DNA of 64,000 nucleotides from JBARDN01 sp050736695. Lineage in GTDB: Bacteria > Desulfobacterota > Binatia > Binatales > Binataceae. Location: assembly GCA_050736695.1 (NCBI GenBank), contig JBOHWH010000201.1, positions 1-64,000 of the forward strand, written 5' to 3'. Below the pieces are notes generated by a model. It had not been told where the DNA came from. It did not search any database and saw nothing but the letters and a program-made list of their open reading frames with translations. Below, piece by piece: positions 43,489-52,484 of this stretch (position 1 is its first letter; each line of letters starts with the position of its first letter). A program made the position numbers and the translations under genes.

Positions 43489-44419
43489 CCGAGCGGATCG
43501 CGGTCATCAGATCGTTCGTGCGCGGCAGAATCCGGTAATACGGCGAGGTGTAGATCCAGCGGACGGTGCCGCCGCTGTCGATCACGAAGAATGCGGGAAT
43601 CGCGTTGTCGGGCTGACCGTCGCGATGACGCTGCACGAGGCCGATCGGCGCGAGGATCGTTTCGTGCTCGTCGCTGAGCAGCGGGATGCCGGTCCGCAGA
43701 TAGCCGGCGAGCATTTTCGATCGAGCCACAGGATCGGCGCTAATCGCGATCACATTTGCGCGCGCGCGGCCGAGCTCCGGCGCAAGCGCGGTCAATTCCG
43801 CCAGCTCGTGGCGCGCGAACGGACAGAAGTCCCCGCGGTACACGAACACCAGCGTCGCGCGATCGCCGGGCGGCGTGGGGGCCCGAACGATCGCGCCGGT
43901 TTGATCGGCGAGCGCGAACGCCGGAAAGTTGTCGCCGACCGCGAGCGCGAGATGGTAGGGCGGGTTGAGCGTTCCGCGCATGATGTAACTGACGAATCTT
44001 CCGCCGCCGACTCCGATCACGGCGCAGGCGAAGAACGCGAGCAAGCCGAAGCCGAGCTTCGCGTGGGGCGACCAGATTCCGAGCGAGACAAGGACCGCCG
44101 CCAGCGCCAGCAGCATCGCAAGCGCGAGCGCGCCAAACGCGGGCCACGGAATCCGTTCGTGAATCCCCATCGCGGGCGACGACCAGAAGTTAAGCAGCAC
44201 GAATTCGTACAGTCCGAAACCGGCGGCCGTCAGCAAGATTGCCGCGATTGCGCGTAGCGGCTGAAACGGCGGCGTGATCCAGACGTATTCGTCTTTCGGA
44301 ACGGGTTCGGGCATTGGCCCGGGCGACGCCGCATGCGAATCAGGATCGGCGGTGGATGCCGATTGGATCGTATCGCGGGGAGGTTTCGATTCGCCGCCGG
44401 AGGCCGCGCCGCCGTTCAT
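43463..44419 (-). CDS. Membrane-anchored peroxiredoxin-like (AhpC/TSA) protein
   Basis: A 318-residue protein in two parts. The N-terminal 60 residues are Pro/Ser-rich and cytoplasmic; three hydrophobic segments follow: AIAAILLTAAGFGLYEFVLL, FGALALAMLLALAAVLVSLG and LGFGLLAFFACAVIGVGGGR. From about 170 comes a redoxin domain: FPAFALADQTGAIV, ATLVFVYRGDFCPFARHEL with a single Cys in the peroxidatic position, NVIAISADPVARS, and FFVIDSGGTVRWIYTS. Only one catalytic Cys is visible, as in 1-Cys thiol peroxidases. The domain probably faces the periplasm. It shares one base with the hydrolase gene upstream. Confidence 0.75.
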   Translation of the reverse strand: MNGGAASGGESKPPRDTIQSASTADPDSHAASPGPMPEPVPKDEYVWITPPFQPLRAIAAILLTAAGFGLYEFVLLNFWSSPAMGIHERIPWPAFGALALAMLLALAAVLVSLGIWSPHAKLGFGLLAFFACAVIGVGGGRFVSYIMRGTLNPPYHLALAVGDNFPAFALADQTGAIVRAPTPPGDRATLVFVYRGDFCPFARHELAELTALAPELGRARANVIAISADPVARSKMLAGYLRTGIPLLSDEHETILAPIGLVQRHRDGQPDNAIPAFFVIDSGGTVRWIYTSPYYRILPRTNDLMTAIRSVTKPWKKN

Positions 44420-45054
44420 CAGTTGAGGACCTTTTCCTTAAGTTGCGCGACGGTCAGGAGATCGATCCCGCTGTCTTTCCATTGCGCGCGGATGCGATCG
44501 GCATCGCTTCCAAGATCCGCGATCGCGTCGGTCACGATATGCAATTTGGGCCCCAGGCCCTGGATTCCGCCGACCGCGTGCGCGATGCAGATCTCGGTGA
44601 AGACGCCGTAGATCACGATGTCGGTGTACGGCTTCAACAGCATTCGCAGAATCGTGCTCGCGTGCGCGTTGCCGATAAATACATCGAACTCCTGCTTCTC
44701 GAAAATGACTTCGCCCTGGTGCGCCAGCGCGGCGTGAATTTCATCGCCCGAGAGCGGATGATTCGGGATGTAGAGCGGATCGAGCGGCGCGGTTTCATCG
44801 ATTTTGCGCTGGCCCTCGGTGCCGTCCATGCAATGGTCGCCGTACTCTCCGCCGTTGCGCTTGAGCTCGCGGTCGCCGGGAAAGTGGCGATCGACCGAGC
44901 ATACGACGCGAATCTCCTGAGAGCGCGCGAGCTGGGTCAATTCGGCGAGCGCGGGAATTATTTTTTCGGTGCCGGGAACGTAGAGCTTGCCGCCCGGCAA
45001 AACAAAATCGCGCTGCGTATCTACATCGTAAAAAATGGTCGTTTGAGCTTTCAT
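44419..45054 (-). CDS. Isochorismatase-family cysteine hydrolase (nicotinamidase-like)
   Basis: A 211-residue hydrolase of the isochorismatase fold. The catalytic triad is visible: Asp in TIFYDVDTQRDFVLPGG (about 9), Lys in VIFEKQEFDVF (about 118), and Cys in IVIYGVFTEICIAHAV (about 154). The metal-site-like HCMDGTEGQ lies near 76. The nearest known activities are nicotinamidase and similar amidohydrolases, but the exact substrate is not shown. Its stop overlaps the peroxiredoxin-like gene start by one base, so the two are cotranscribed. Confidence 0.82.
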   Translation of the reverse strand: MKAQTTIFYDVDTQRDFVLPGGKLYVPGTEKIIPALAELTQLARSQEIRVVCSVDRHFPGDRELKRNGGEYGDHCMDGTEGQRKIDETAPLDPLYIPNHPLSGDEIHAALAHQGEVIFEKQEFDVFIGNAHASTILRMLLKPYTDIVIYGVFTEICIAHAVGGIQGLGPKLHIVTDAIADLGSDADRIRAQWKDSGIDLLTVAQLKEKVLN

Positions 45055-45140
45055 TGTGGGTTCGCCGCACGCGCGCGATGCCGCGAGCGGACATATTCAG
45101 TGTATCGCACCGCGGGTGCGCGGGTCGAAGAGCTTGCCGC

Positions 45141-46070
45141 TCAAAAATGTTCGGGTTCGTGCCGGCGGCGGCTGTCGCGCTCGAGCTGCACCGTCATGTG
45201 ATGGATGTTGAAATGGTCGCGCAGCATTTCCGACATCTTATGCAGCACCAGATCCTGATCGATATCGGCGCGCACCACGCAGTGCGCGGCCAGCGCGAAC
45301 TGATGCGAAGTCAGGCACCATACGTGCAAATCGTGGACTTCCTCGGCGCCCTCGACCGCCAGCAGATCTTCGCGCAGGCGCTGGAGATCGATATGCCCCG
45401 GCACCGACTCCATCAGGATGTCCACGCCCTCGCGCACCAGGTCCCATGAGCTGTAGAGGACCAGCGCGCCGATCAGGATGCTGACGGCAGGGTCGGCCTG
45501 CGATGCGCCGGTGAAGTAAACCAGCGCACCCGCGATCAGCACGCCGAACGAGCCGATCAGATCCGAGATAACGTGAACGAAAACCGCACGCACCGCCATC
45601 CCGCGGCCGCGCTCGCTTTTGGTGGATGCGCCCGCGGTGATCCAGGCGGCGAGCGAGTTCACGCTTATCCCGATCACTGCGACCACCATCACGCCCAATC
45701 CATGCACCGGTTCCGGGGTGCGCAGGCGGCTCACCGCCTCGATCCAGATGAACGCGACCAGCAGCCACAGAAACAATCCATTGATCAGCGCACCCAGAAT
45801 TTCCGCGCGCAGATAGCCGAAGGTCTTGCCCTTGGTCGCGGGACGCGCCGAGATCCACAGGGTCAGAAGGCTCAGGCAAATCGCCCCGATATCCGTCAGC
45901 ATGTGGATCGCGTCGGAGAACAGCGCAAGGCTGTTGGTAAGCCATCCCGCGACAACCTCGACCACGAAATAGCCGGTTGCGAGCGCCAACACCAGTAACA
46001 GGCGGCGGCGATCGGCCGGCAAGCGCTCGCGATGACTCGCGAGACCGGCGGTATGTTTGGATGCTTTCAC
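45141..46070 (-). CDS. Cation diffusion facilitator (zinc/cadmium exporter)
   Basis: A 309-residue CDF-family transporter with six transmembrane segments: about 25-45 (LLLVLALATGYFVVEVVAGW), 55-75, 90-112, 125-145, 160-180 and 192-210. The metal-site pairs are complete: HMLTD in TM2 and HVISD in TM5, the HxxxD/HxxxD arrangement expected for zinc. The C-terminal cytoplasmic domain (about 225-295) has VEGAEEVHDLHVWCLTSHQF and a His-rich tail. It moves divalent metal out of the cell against protons. It is between apt and the hydrolase genes on the same strand. Confidence 0.93.
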   Translation of the reverse strand: MKASKHTAGLASHRERLPADRRRLLLVLALATGYFVVEVVAGWLTNSLALFSDAIHMLTDIGAICLSLLTLWISARPATKGKTFGYLRAEILGALINGLFLWLLVAFIWIEAVSRLRTPEPVHGLGVMVVAVIGISVNSLAAWITAGASTKSERGRGMAVRAVFVHVISDLIGSFGVLIAGALVYFTGASQADPAVSILIGALVLYSSWDLVREGVDILMESVPGHIDLQRLREDLLAVEGAEEVHDLHVWCLTSHQFALAAHCVVRADIDQDLVLHKMSEMLRDHFNIHHMTVQLERDSRRRHEPEHF

Positions 46071-46143
46071 GATTGATGCGGCGGCGGCTTCGCCGTTGCG
46101 CTGATCGGGCGCCTATCCGCGATTGTACGATCGGGAACGCGTC

Positions 46144-46665
46144 TCAATCATACTGAATCAGCGAAAAGCTTTTCGCGGTATCAAGGCGGGAAACACCGCG
46201 CAGCCGTGCCAGCTCGATTATAAATGCGCAGCCGACCACGACGCCGCCAACCTTGCGCACCAGCTTGAGCGCGGCTTCGGCAGTGCCTCCGGTCGCCAGC
46301 AGATCATCGACGATCAACACGCGCGCGCCCGCCGCGATCGCGTCGCTATGCATCTGCAGCGACGCGCTGCCGTACTCGAGGTCATACGATTCATCGATAG
46401 TTTTAAACGGCAGCTTGCCCGGCTTGCGCGCAATCGCCAGCCCAACTCCAAGCCGGTAGGCGACGGGAGCGCCAATAATGAAGCCGCGCGATTCGATTCC
46501 GAGCACAGTATCAACCTGTCCCAGGTAGGGTTCGGCCAGCCCCTCAACCACCGCCGCGAACCCGCGCGGGTCGGCGATAAGCGGCGTGATATCGCGGAAC
46601 AGAATTCCGGTCTTGGGAAAGTCGGGGATGTCGCGGATGAGTTTTTTGAATTCGTCTGAAATCAT
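46144..46665 (-). CDS. apt: Adenine phosphoribosyltransferase
   Basis: A 173-residue Apt, which salvages adenine to AMP with PRPP. It begins MISDEFKKLIRDIPDFPKTG, then ILFRDITPLIADPRGFAAVV, VLGIESRGFIIGAPVAYRL, the ARKPGKLPF loop, the hood Tyr in DESYDLEYGSASLQ, and the PRPP-binding signature RVLIVDDLLATGGTAEAAL. The start at 46665 is picked because family members begin here; the earlier start to 46719 lies in the intergenic region. Expected length 170-180. It heads a minus-strand gene run with the CDF transporter. Confidence 0.95.
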   Translation of the reverse strand: MISDEFKKLIRDIPDFPKTGILFRDITPLIADPRGFAAVVEGLAEPYLGQVDTVLGIESRGFIIGAPVAYRLGVGLAIARKPGKLPFKTIDESYDLEYGSASLQMHSDAIAAGARVLIVDDLLATGGTAEAALKLVRKVGGVVVGCAFIIELARLRGVSRLDTAKSFSLIQYD

Positions 46666-46883
46666 TTCCACTTCACTTGTCAGTTTGGCCTGCCCGATTG
46701 ATCTGGCTCCGATACGCACCGGGCGAGCCAGATACCATACAAGGCGCAGAGCGGAAAATCCATTTAGTAACTATAATTTCCCTCTCCTTTCCGAAGAAGG
46801 CTGCCGGTTCTTTCGCTGCGTAGCCGGTGCGCTCACCGGGTGTCATTTCCACGTGCATGGCTGCCGCGCGAGGAGACCTGTCC

Positions 46884-47242
46884 TGAGAGTTTGTGAATAT
46901 TTTAGACCGGCCGCGCCGCTTAGAGTTTGTGATTTTTTCGACTCTGCCGCCTTTTCCGTCATCCTGAGCGGCGGCCGATTCGGCCGGAGTCGAAGGATCC
47001 CGGGCGTTCGTGCATACAATCGCAATTCCTCCTCGGGTCTTCTCGTTACCTGCACATCGCCGCACTGCTCGCACCGGCGAAGGAATCGGAACGCCGAGAG
47101 GATGCAGGCCGCCCACAAACTCGCAGTACGCAATCGGGAGGGTCTGCATGGCCATCCGGGATCCTTCGACTACGGTCGCAGCGGCCTCGCTCAGGATGAC
47201 GGACAGAGCCGCCGCGGCGGCCTTAGCTCAAGATGACGGGCT
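46884..47242. repeat. Foldback (MITE-like) repeat, copy 1
   Basis: Between apt and the epimerase gene, an arm at 46957-47005 (CCGTCATCCTGAGCG ... GTCGAAGGATCCCGG) is mirrored at 47156-47202. Outside the left arm lie two copies of AGAGTTTGTGA (46887 and 46922). The reverse complement of the interior (about 47006-47155) matches the interior of the repeat at 51947-52356 in several blocks, including CATCCTCTCG, GCAGTGYGGCGATG and GAGGAAT, so the two are copies in opposite orientation. The adjoining 46666-46883 stretch holds no gene that I can support. Confidence 0.8.
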
Positions 47243-47260
47243 GACTTGCGCATGAATTGC

Positions 47261-48184
47261 TTATCGCTTAAGCAGCTCCTTGAGGCCTTCTTCGATCGAC
47301 ACGCGCGGAGTCCATCCGAGGAGCTTTTCGGCGAGCGACCTGTCCGCCAGAGTATCGCGCATGTCGCCTGGGCGGGCGGGGGTATGCACGATCGGGCCGC
47401 CGAAGATTTGCGCGATTCGGTTGATGCTTACGTTGTTGCCGTAACCGACGTTGATCGGCTGCCCGTCAGCGGTCTCGGCGTCCATCGCATCCATCGCGAG
47501 AATATTTGCCGCCACGATGTCGCGGACGTGGGTGAAGTCGCGGGTCTGTTCGCCGTCGCCGTGAATCTCCAGCGGACGGCCTTCGCGGCGCGCGCGCATA
47601 AACGCCGCGATCGCCAGCATGTAGGCGCCCTCTTCCGCCATCCGCGGTCCATACACCGCGAAGTAACGCAGCGTGATCGCCTGCACGCCGTACAATCGAT
47701 GGAACATCCGCGCGTATTCCTCGCCGACGAATTTCTGCAGCGCGTACGGACTCCGCGGCATCGCCGCCATCGTCTCGACCAGCGGCAGCCGATCCTGATT
47801 TCCATAAACCGACGACGATCCCGAAAAGACGAAGCGCCGGATCCGCGCCTCGCGCACCGCCATCAGCACGTTCAGCGTGCCGAGCACATTGGCCATGTGC
47901 GTCTCAACCGGTTTCGCGATCGATAGCGGGATGCGCGGCAGCGCGGCGGTGTGGAACACGCAATCGACATCGTCCGAGAATGCCGGCGAGAGTCCTTCAG
48001 CGTCGCGGATGTCGGCTTCGAACAACTCGGCTGCTGGATTGATGCGGTCGCGGCTTCCAGTCGCAAAATTATCGACGACGCGGACGCGAAATCCGCAATC
48101 GACCAGCGCGTCCGTCAGATGCGATCCGACGAAACCGGCGCCTCCCGTCACTACCACCAGCCGCGATCGATTGCTTGCCGCCAT
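47261..48184 (-). CDS. NAD-dependent epimerase/dehydratase (extended SDR)
   Basis: A 307-residue sugar-nucleotide epimerase/dehydratase of the UDP-glucose 4-epimerase type. The NAD motif is VVVTGGAGFVGSHLTDALV (about 9-27); VVDNFATGSRDRI and FEADIRDAEGL follow; the catalytic SSS...YxxxK is FSGSSSVYGN and SPYALQKFVGEEYARMF (about 148-164). The ALRYF-type segment (ITLRYFAVYGPRM) is kept. It is divergent from metH. Likely role is in surface sugar synthesis, consistent with gmd 5 kb away; the exact sugar is unknown. Confidence 0.88.
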   Translation of the reverse strand: MAASNRSRLVVVTGGAGFVGSHLTDALVDCGFRVRVVDNFATGSRDRINPAAELFEADIRDAEGLSPAFSDDVDCVFHTAALPRIPLSIAKPVETHMANVLGTLNVLMAVREARIRRFVFSGSSSVYGNQDRLPLVETMAAMPRSPYALQKFVGEEYARMFHRLYGVQAITLRYFAVYGPRMAEEGAYMLAIAAFMRARREGRPLEIHGDGEQTRDFTHVRDIVAANILAMDAMDAETADGQPINVGYGNNVSINRIAQIFGGPIVHTPARPGDMRDTLADRSLAEKLLGWTPRVSIEEGLKELLKR

Positions 48185-48214
48185 TATCGAGCTCCGCCGC
48201 CGCGCGGGCCTCTT

Positions 48215-48246
48215 CTGTCATTCTCGCACGCGCGCGGGAATGACAG
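48215..48246. repeat. Short inverted repeat between epimerase and metH
   Basis: CTGTCATTC (48215-48223) and GAATGACAG (48238-48246) form a perfect 9-base inverted repeat around a GC-rich 14-base centre. It lies upstream of both divergent genes. The GTCATTC/GAATGAC core resembles the ends of the palindrome at 1335-1438, so it may be a decayed relative rather than a terminator. Confidence 0.55.
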
Positions 48247-48333
48247 ACTAAAAGCCCGCGCCGAGAGCAACGACAAACCTGATCCACTAAGCGCTCGCGA
48301 GTCAAATTGAATGGCGATCATGGCTGCGATAAG

Positions 48334-48371
48334 GTTGGAATTCACCCGGACTTAATCTACGGGACTCCAAC
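48334..48371 (+). promoter_or_regulatory. Leader hairpin abutting the metH start
   Basis: GTTGGA (48334-48339) pairs with TCCAAC (48366-48371), and inside it CCCG (48345-48348) pairs with CGGG (48360-48363) around an 11-base loop. It ends one base before the metH ATG at 48373. No Shine-Dalgarno is visible outside it, so the fold may control initiation. It does not match a known SAM, SAH or cobalamin riboswitch that I can recognise. Confidence 0.4.
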
Positions 48372-48372
48372 A

Positions 48373-51300
48373 ATGGCCACTGACGCAAACCGGATCAAGC
48401 TGCTGAAACAATTGCTCGCCGAGCGGATTCTTGTGCTCGACGGCGCATTCGGCACCTTCATCCTGGGGCACAATCTCTCGGCCGAGGATTACGGCGGCCA
48501 CAGCCTCGAGGGCTGCAACGAAAACGTCGTTCGCACCCGGCCCGATCTGATCCGCGCGATGCACGCAGGGTTCCTCGAAGCCGGCGCCGATATCATCGAG
48601 ACCGCAAGCTTCGGCTCGACCCGAATCGTGCTCGCCGAGTACGGGCTCGAAGCTGATGCCTACGAACTTAATCGCATCGCCGCGGCACTCGCGCGCGAGC
48701 AGGCTGATAAATTCGGCACGCCGGACAAGCCGCGCTTTGTGGCCGGCTCGATGGGCCCGACCACCAAAAGCCTGTCCGTCACCGGCGGCGTCACTTTCGA
48801 CCAGTTGGCGGACGCCTACGAGGAGCAGGCACGCGGCCTGATCGACGGCGGCGCCGATATTCTGTTGCTCGAGACCGCGCAGGACACGCTCAACGTCAAG
48901 GCCGGGTTGATCGGAATCGACCGCGCGATCGAGAAATCCGGCGTCACGCCCGGGGTCGCGGTGTCAGGGACAATCGAGACGATGGGCACCCTGCTCGGCG
49001 GCCAGGATATCGAGGCATTTTACATCTCGCTCGCGCATCGCGATTTGCTCTGGATGGGGCTCAACTGCGCGACCGGTCCCGACTTCATGACCGATCATCT
49101 GCGCACGCTCTCGCAGGTCTCGCGCTTCAATGTCGCATGCGTTCCGAACGCGGGCCTGCCCGACGAGGACGGACATTATAACGAAACCGCGGAGATGCTG
49201 GCCGCAAAGGTCGGGCGTTTCGCGCACAGCGGATGGGTGAACGTGGTCGGTGGATGCTGCGGGACCACGCAGGAGCATATTCGGCTGCTCGCGCAGGCGG
49301 TCGCAGGATTGAACCCGCGCGCGATTGCGGCGGTCAGGCGCACGGCGGTATCTGGAATCGAGGCGCTGATAATCGATCAGGATACGCGCCCGGTTATCAT
49401 CGGCGAGCGGACCAACGTGCTCGGCAGCCGCAAATTCAAGCGGCTAATCGCGGACGACAAATTCGAAGAAGCCGCCGAGATCGGGCGCGCGCAGGTGCGG
49501 CGCGGGGCGCATATCGTGGACGTCAACCTGCAGGATCCGGATCGCGAGGAAATTCCCGACGTCGTCCGCTTTCTTGAAATCGAAACCAAAAAAGTCAAAG
49601 TCCCGCTGATGATCGACTCGACCGATTGGCACGTGGTCGAAGAGGCGCTCAAGCGCACGCCGGGCAAGTCGCTGATCAACTCGATCAATCTCGAAGATGG
49701 CGAACAATCCGAGCGCTTTCAGGCCGTCATCCGGCTGGCAAAAACCTATGGCGCCGCGATCGTCGTCGGCACTATCGACGAAGACAAGCAGCAGGCGCAG
49801 GCGATCACGCGCGAGCGCAAACTCGCTATCGCAGAGCGCTCCTACAAGCTGCTCACCGAAAAATACGGCATCGAGCCCGAAGACATCATCTTCGATCCGC
49901 TGACCTTCCCGATCGGAACCGGCGACACAAACTATATCCGCGCGGGAGTCGAGCTGATCGAAGGCATCAAGCTGATCAAGGCGGCGCTGCCGCGCACCAA
50001 GACCGTGCTCGGCGTCTCGAACGTGTCGTTCGGGCTTCCTCCGGCGGGGCGCGAAGTCTTAAACGCCGTGATGCTCCATCATTGCATCGAGGCGGGGCTG
50101 GACCTTGCGATGGTCAACACGGAGAAGCTGCCGCGCTATCCTTCGATTCCTGAAGACGAGAAAAAGCTTGCCGACGATCTGATCTGGTGGCGCGGCGACG
50201 ATCCGATCGCCGCGTACGCCGCGCATTTCCGCGAGCGCAAGAGCGGAGTCGAAAAAGAGAATCGCAAAGACCTTCCGCTGATCGAGCGGCTGCCGCGCTA
50301 CATCCTCGAAGGCTCGAAAGAAGGGCTGACCGAAGATCTCGACGAGGTGCTGGCGACGATGGGGCCGCTGGAAATCATCAACGGCCCGTTGATGAAGGGG
50401 ATGGACGAAGTCGGGCGGCTGTTCAACGCCAACCAGATGATTGTCGCCGAAGTTCTGCAATCGGCCGAGGCGATGAAGGCCGCGGTCGCGCATCTCGAGC
50501 CGCACATGGAGAAAGCCGAGAGCTCCACTCGCGGCAAAATTATCCTCGCGACGGTGAAGGGCGACGTTCACGACATCGGCAAAAATCTGGTCGAGATAAT
50601 TCTCTCGAACAACGGCTACCGCGTCATCAATCTCGGCATCAAGGTGCCGCCTGAAGATCTGATCAAGGCCTTCCGCAAGCATCAGCCCGACGCGATCGGA
50701 CTGTCGGGGTTGCTGGTCAAGTCGGCGCAGATGATGGTCGTCACGGCGCAGGACTTTAAGACCGCGGGAATCGATTGCCCGCTCCTGGTAGGAGGCGCGG
50801 CGCTCTCGAACCGCTTCACGCGGATTAAGATCGCGCCCGAATATCCGGGCGTGGTCGCGTACGCGAACGACGCGATGACGGGGCTCGCGCTTGCCAATGA
50901 GATCATGGATCGTGAGCGGCGTGAGACGCTGCGGCTCCGGCTCGAAGCAGAGTCCGCGAAGCTGCGCGCGGCTGCGCCCAAAGCCGCGAACGGAGCGGCG
51001 CTGAGCGCGAACGCGAAATCGTCAGTATCGCGCGATATCGAAATTCCGTTGCCGCCCGACCTGAAAACTCATGTGTTGCGAAGGTACAACCTGGCGGAGA
51101 TTTTCCCGTACATCAATCCCGCCATGCTTTACACCAAGCATCTCGGCTTGCGCGACGCCGAACACGCGCTTGCAGAGGGGAACCCCAAGGCGCTGAAGCT
51201 CAAAGCCGCGATTGAGGAAGTTCAGGATCGGATCCTCGAGCGCGAGGACATCAGCGCCAACGCGATTTTCCGTTTTTTCCGTGCACAGTCCGACGGCGGC

Positions 51301-51891
51301 CGCACCGTCAGCTTCCTGGCGCCGGACGGCCAAAGCGAACTGGGCCATTTCCGGTTCGGCCGCCAGAGCGCGGCGCCATACTTGTCGCTGGCCGATTATG
51401 TGGCCGATGCCAAAAGCGGCCGGCCCGATTACGTATGCTTGTTCATCGCGACGATCGGCAAAGGCGTGCGCGCGCTGGCTGACGACTGGAAAGACCGCGG
51501 CGACTACCTGCGCTCGCATATCCTGCAAATCCTGGCGCTCGAAAGCGCTGAATCGTTCGCCGAGCTGCTGCATCAAAAGATTCGCGCGATGTGGGGATTT
51601 GGAGATCCGCCGGGATTGGCGATGAAGGATCTCTTTCATACGCACTATCACGGCAAGCGCTATTCGTTTGGCTATCCGGCGTGCCCGCGGCTCGAAGACC
51701 AGGCGCAGCTTTTCACCCTGCTGGAGGCCGATCGCTACGATATTGGGGTGCGGCTGACCGAAGAATTCATGATGGATCCCGAGAGCTCGGTGAGCTCGAT
51801 CGTTTTCCATCATCCAGAGTGCAAGTATTTCAATCTGTCTTCCGACGACGCTGCGCGCCTGGAAGCAGAACTCACACCCGCCCCCGCCTGA
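48373..51891 (+). CDS. metH: Cobalamin-dependent methionine synthase
   Basis: A 1172-residue MetH with all modules in order. The homocysteine domain (1-320) has ILVLDGAFGTFI and zinc Cys residues in GLNCATGPDF and VVGGCCGTTQEH. The pterin domain (about 340-600) has VIIGERTNVLGSRKFKRLI and VPLMIDSTDW. The cap/B12 domain has the cobalamin-binding GDVHDIGKNLVEIILSNN (about 735), GLSGLLVKSAQMM, and LLVGGAAL. The activation domain (about 900-1172) has RYSFGYPACPRL and LTEEFMMDPESSVSSI. The ATG at 48373 is chosen; a start at 48307 is not supported. It needs B12, so the cell makes or imports it. Confidence 0.97.
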   Translation: MATDANRIKLLKQLLAERILVLDGAFGTFILGHNLSAEDYGGHSLEGCNENVVRTRPDLIRAMHAGFLEAGADIIETASFGSTRIVLAEYGLEADAYELNRIAAALAREQADKFGTPDKPRFVAGSMGPTTKSLSVTGGVTFDQLADAYEEQARGLIDGGADILLLETAQDTLNVKAGLIGIDRAIEKSGVTPGVAVSGTIETMGTLLGGQDIEAFYISLAHRDLLWMGLNCATGPDFMTDHLRTLSQVSRFNVACVPNAGLPDEDGHYNETAEMLAAKVGRFAHSGWVNVVGGCCGTTQEHIRLLAQAVAGLNPRAIAAVRRTAVSGIEALIIDQDTRPVIIGERTNVLGSRKFKRLIADDKFEEAAEIGRAQVRRGAHIVDVNLQDPDREEIPDVVRFLEIETKKVKVPLMIDSTDWHVVEEALKRTPGKSLINSINLEDGEQSERFQAVIRLAKTYGAAIVVGTIDEDKQQAQAITRERKLAIAERSYKLLTEKYGIEPEDIIFDPLTFPIGTGDTNYIRAGVELIEGIKLIKAALPRTKTVLGVSNVSFGLPPAGREVLNAVMLHHCIEAGLDLAMVNTEKLPRYPSIPEDEKKLADDLIWWRGDDPIAAYAAHFRERKSGVEKENRKDLPLIERLPRYILEGSKEGLTEDLDEVLATMGPLEIINGPLMKGMDEVGRLFNANQMIVAEVLQSAEAMKAAVAHLEPHMEKAESSTRGKIILATVKGDVHDIGKNLVEIILSNNGYRVINLGIKVPPEDLIKAFRKHQPDAIGLSGLLVKSAQMMVVTAQDFKTAGIDCPLLVGGAALSNRFTRIKIAPEYPGVVAYANDAMTGLALANEIMDRERRETLRLRLEAESAKLRAAAPKAANGAALSANAKSSVSRDIEIPLPPDLKTHVLRRYNLAEIFPYINPAMLYTKHLGLRDAEHALAEGNPKALKLKAAIEEVQDRILEREDISANAIFRFFRAQSDGGRTVSFLAPDGQSELGHFRFGRQSAAPYLSLADYVADAKSGRPDYVCLFIATIGKGVRALADDWKDRGDYLRSHILQILALESAESFAELLHQKIRAMWGFGDPPGLAMKDLFHTHYHGKRYSFGYPACPRLEDQAQLFTLLEADRYDIGVRLTEEFMMDPESSVSSIVFHHPECKYFNLSSDDAARLEAELTPAPA

Positions 51892-51946
51892 ATTTCCGGG
51901 AAATGAAACGCGGGCGGAGTTTTCCGTGCGCGCGACCGTCGTTAGA

Positions 51947-52356
51947 GTGTGCGAATGCCACGAGCGGGATTCCCCTCGGCTCCGCTCAGGGATTGTGATT
52001 TTTTTGAGCTCACCGCCCTTTCCGTCATCCTTTGAGCGGAGGCCGCCGCGGCCGGAGTCGAAGGATCCCGGACGGCCATGCACGCCAACACGGTTGCTAT
52101 TCCGAGCTGAGGACGACCAACATCCTCTCGCCGTTTTCAAATTCCCCCTCGACACTGCAAGCAGTGTGGCGATGATCATGCGCCGGAAGGACTCGACGAG
52201 GAATCACAACGCCGTACGCGAACGCCCGGGATCCTTCGACTCCGGCCGCGGCGGCCTCCGCTCAGGATGACGCAAGGGAACGCCGCGGCAGGCCCGAAAA
52301 AATTCACAAACTCTGAGCGAAGCCGAAAGAAATCTCGCCAGCGGCATGAGCAGACC
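51947..52356. repeat. Foldback (MITE-like) repeat, copy 2
   Basis: Just after metH, arms at 52022-52071 and 52226-52272 mirror each other over about 50 bases (CCGTCATCC ... GTCGAAGGATCCCGG). The mirror continues outward in weaker form: TTGTGATTTTTT at 51993 against AAAAAATTCACAA at 52297, GGCTCCGCTCAGG at 51978 against CTGAGCGAAGCC at 52313, and TGCGAATGCC at 51950 against GGCATGAGCA at 52343. This gives arms of about 120 bases around an interior of about 150, without a transposase. The interior matches the reverse complement of the interior of copy 1. Confidence 0.8.
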
Positions 52357-52484
52357 CAGGCAATGGGTTACCCACAGCTCCCCATACGGCTGCGGGTATC
52401 GTTATTCGCATCCGATCTTTCAAAAACGAAAGCGCGCGGGCGATTATCCGTACGCGCGCTTTATGATCGGCTCTTGTTGCGAGA

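Noticed and set aside
48190..48372. SAM, SAH or cobalamin riboswitch upstream of metH
   Set aside because: A hairpin is present, but I could not find the conserved blocks of these classes, such as the B12 box.
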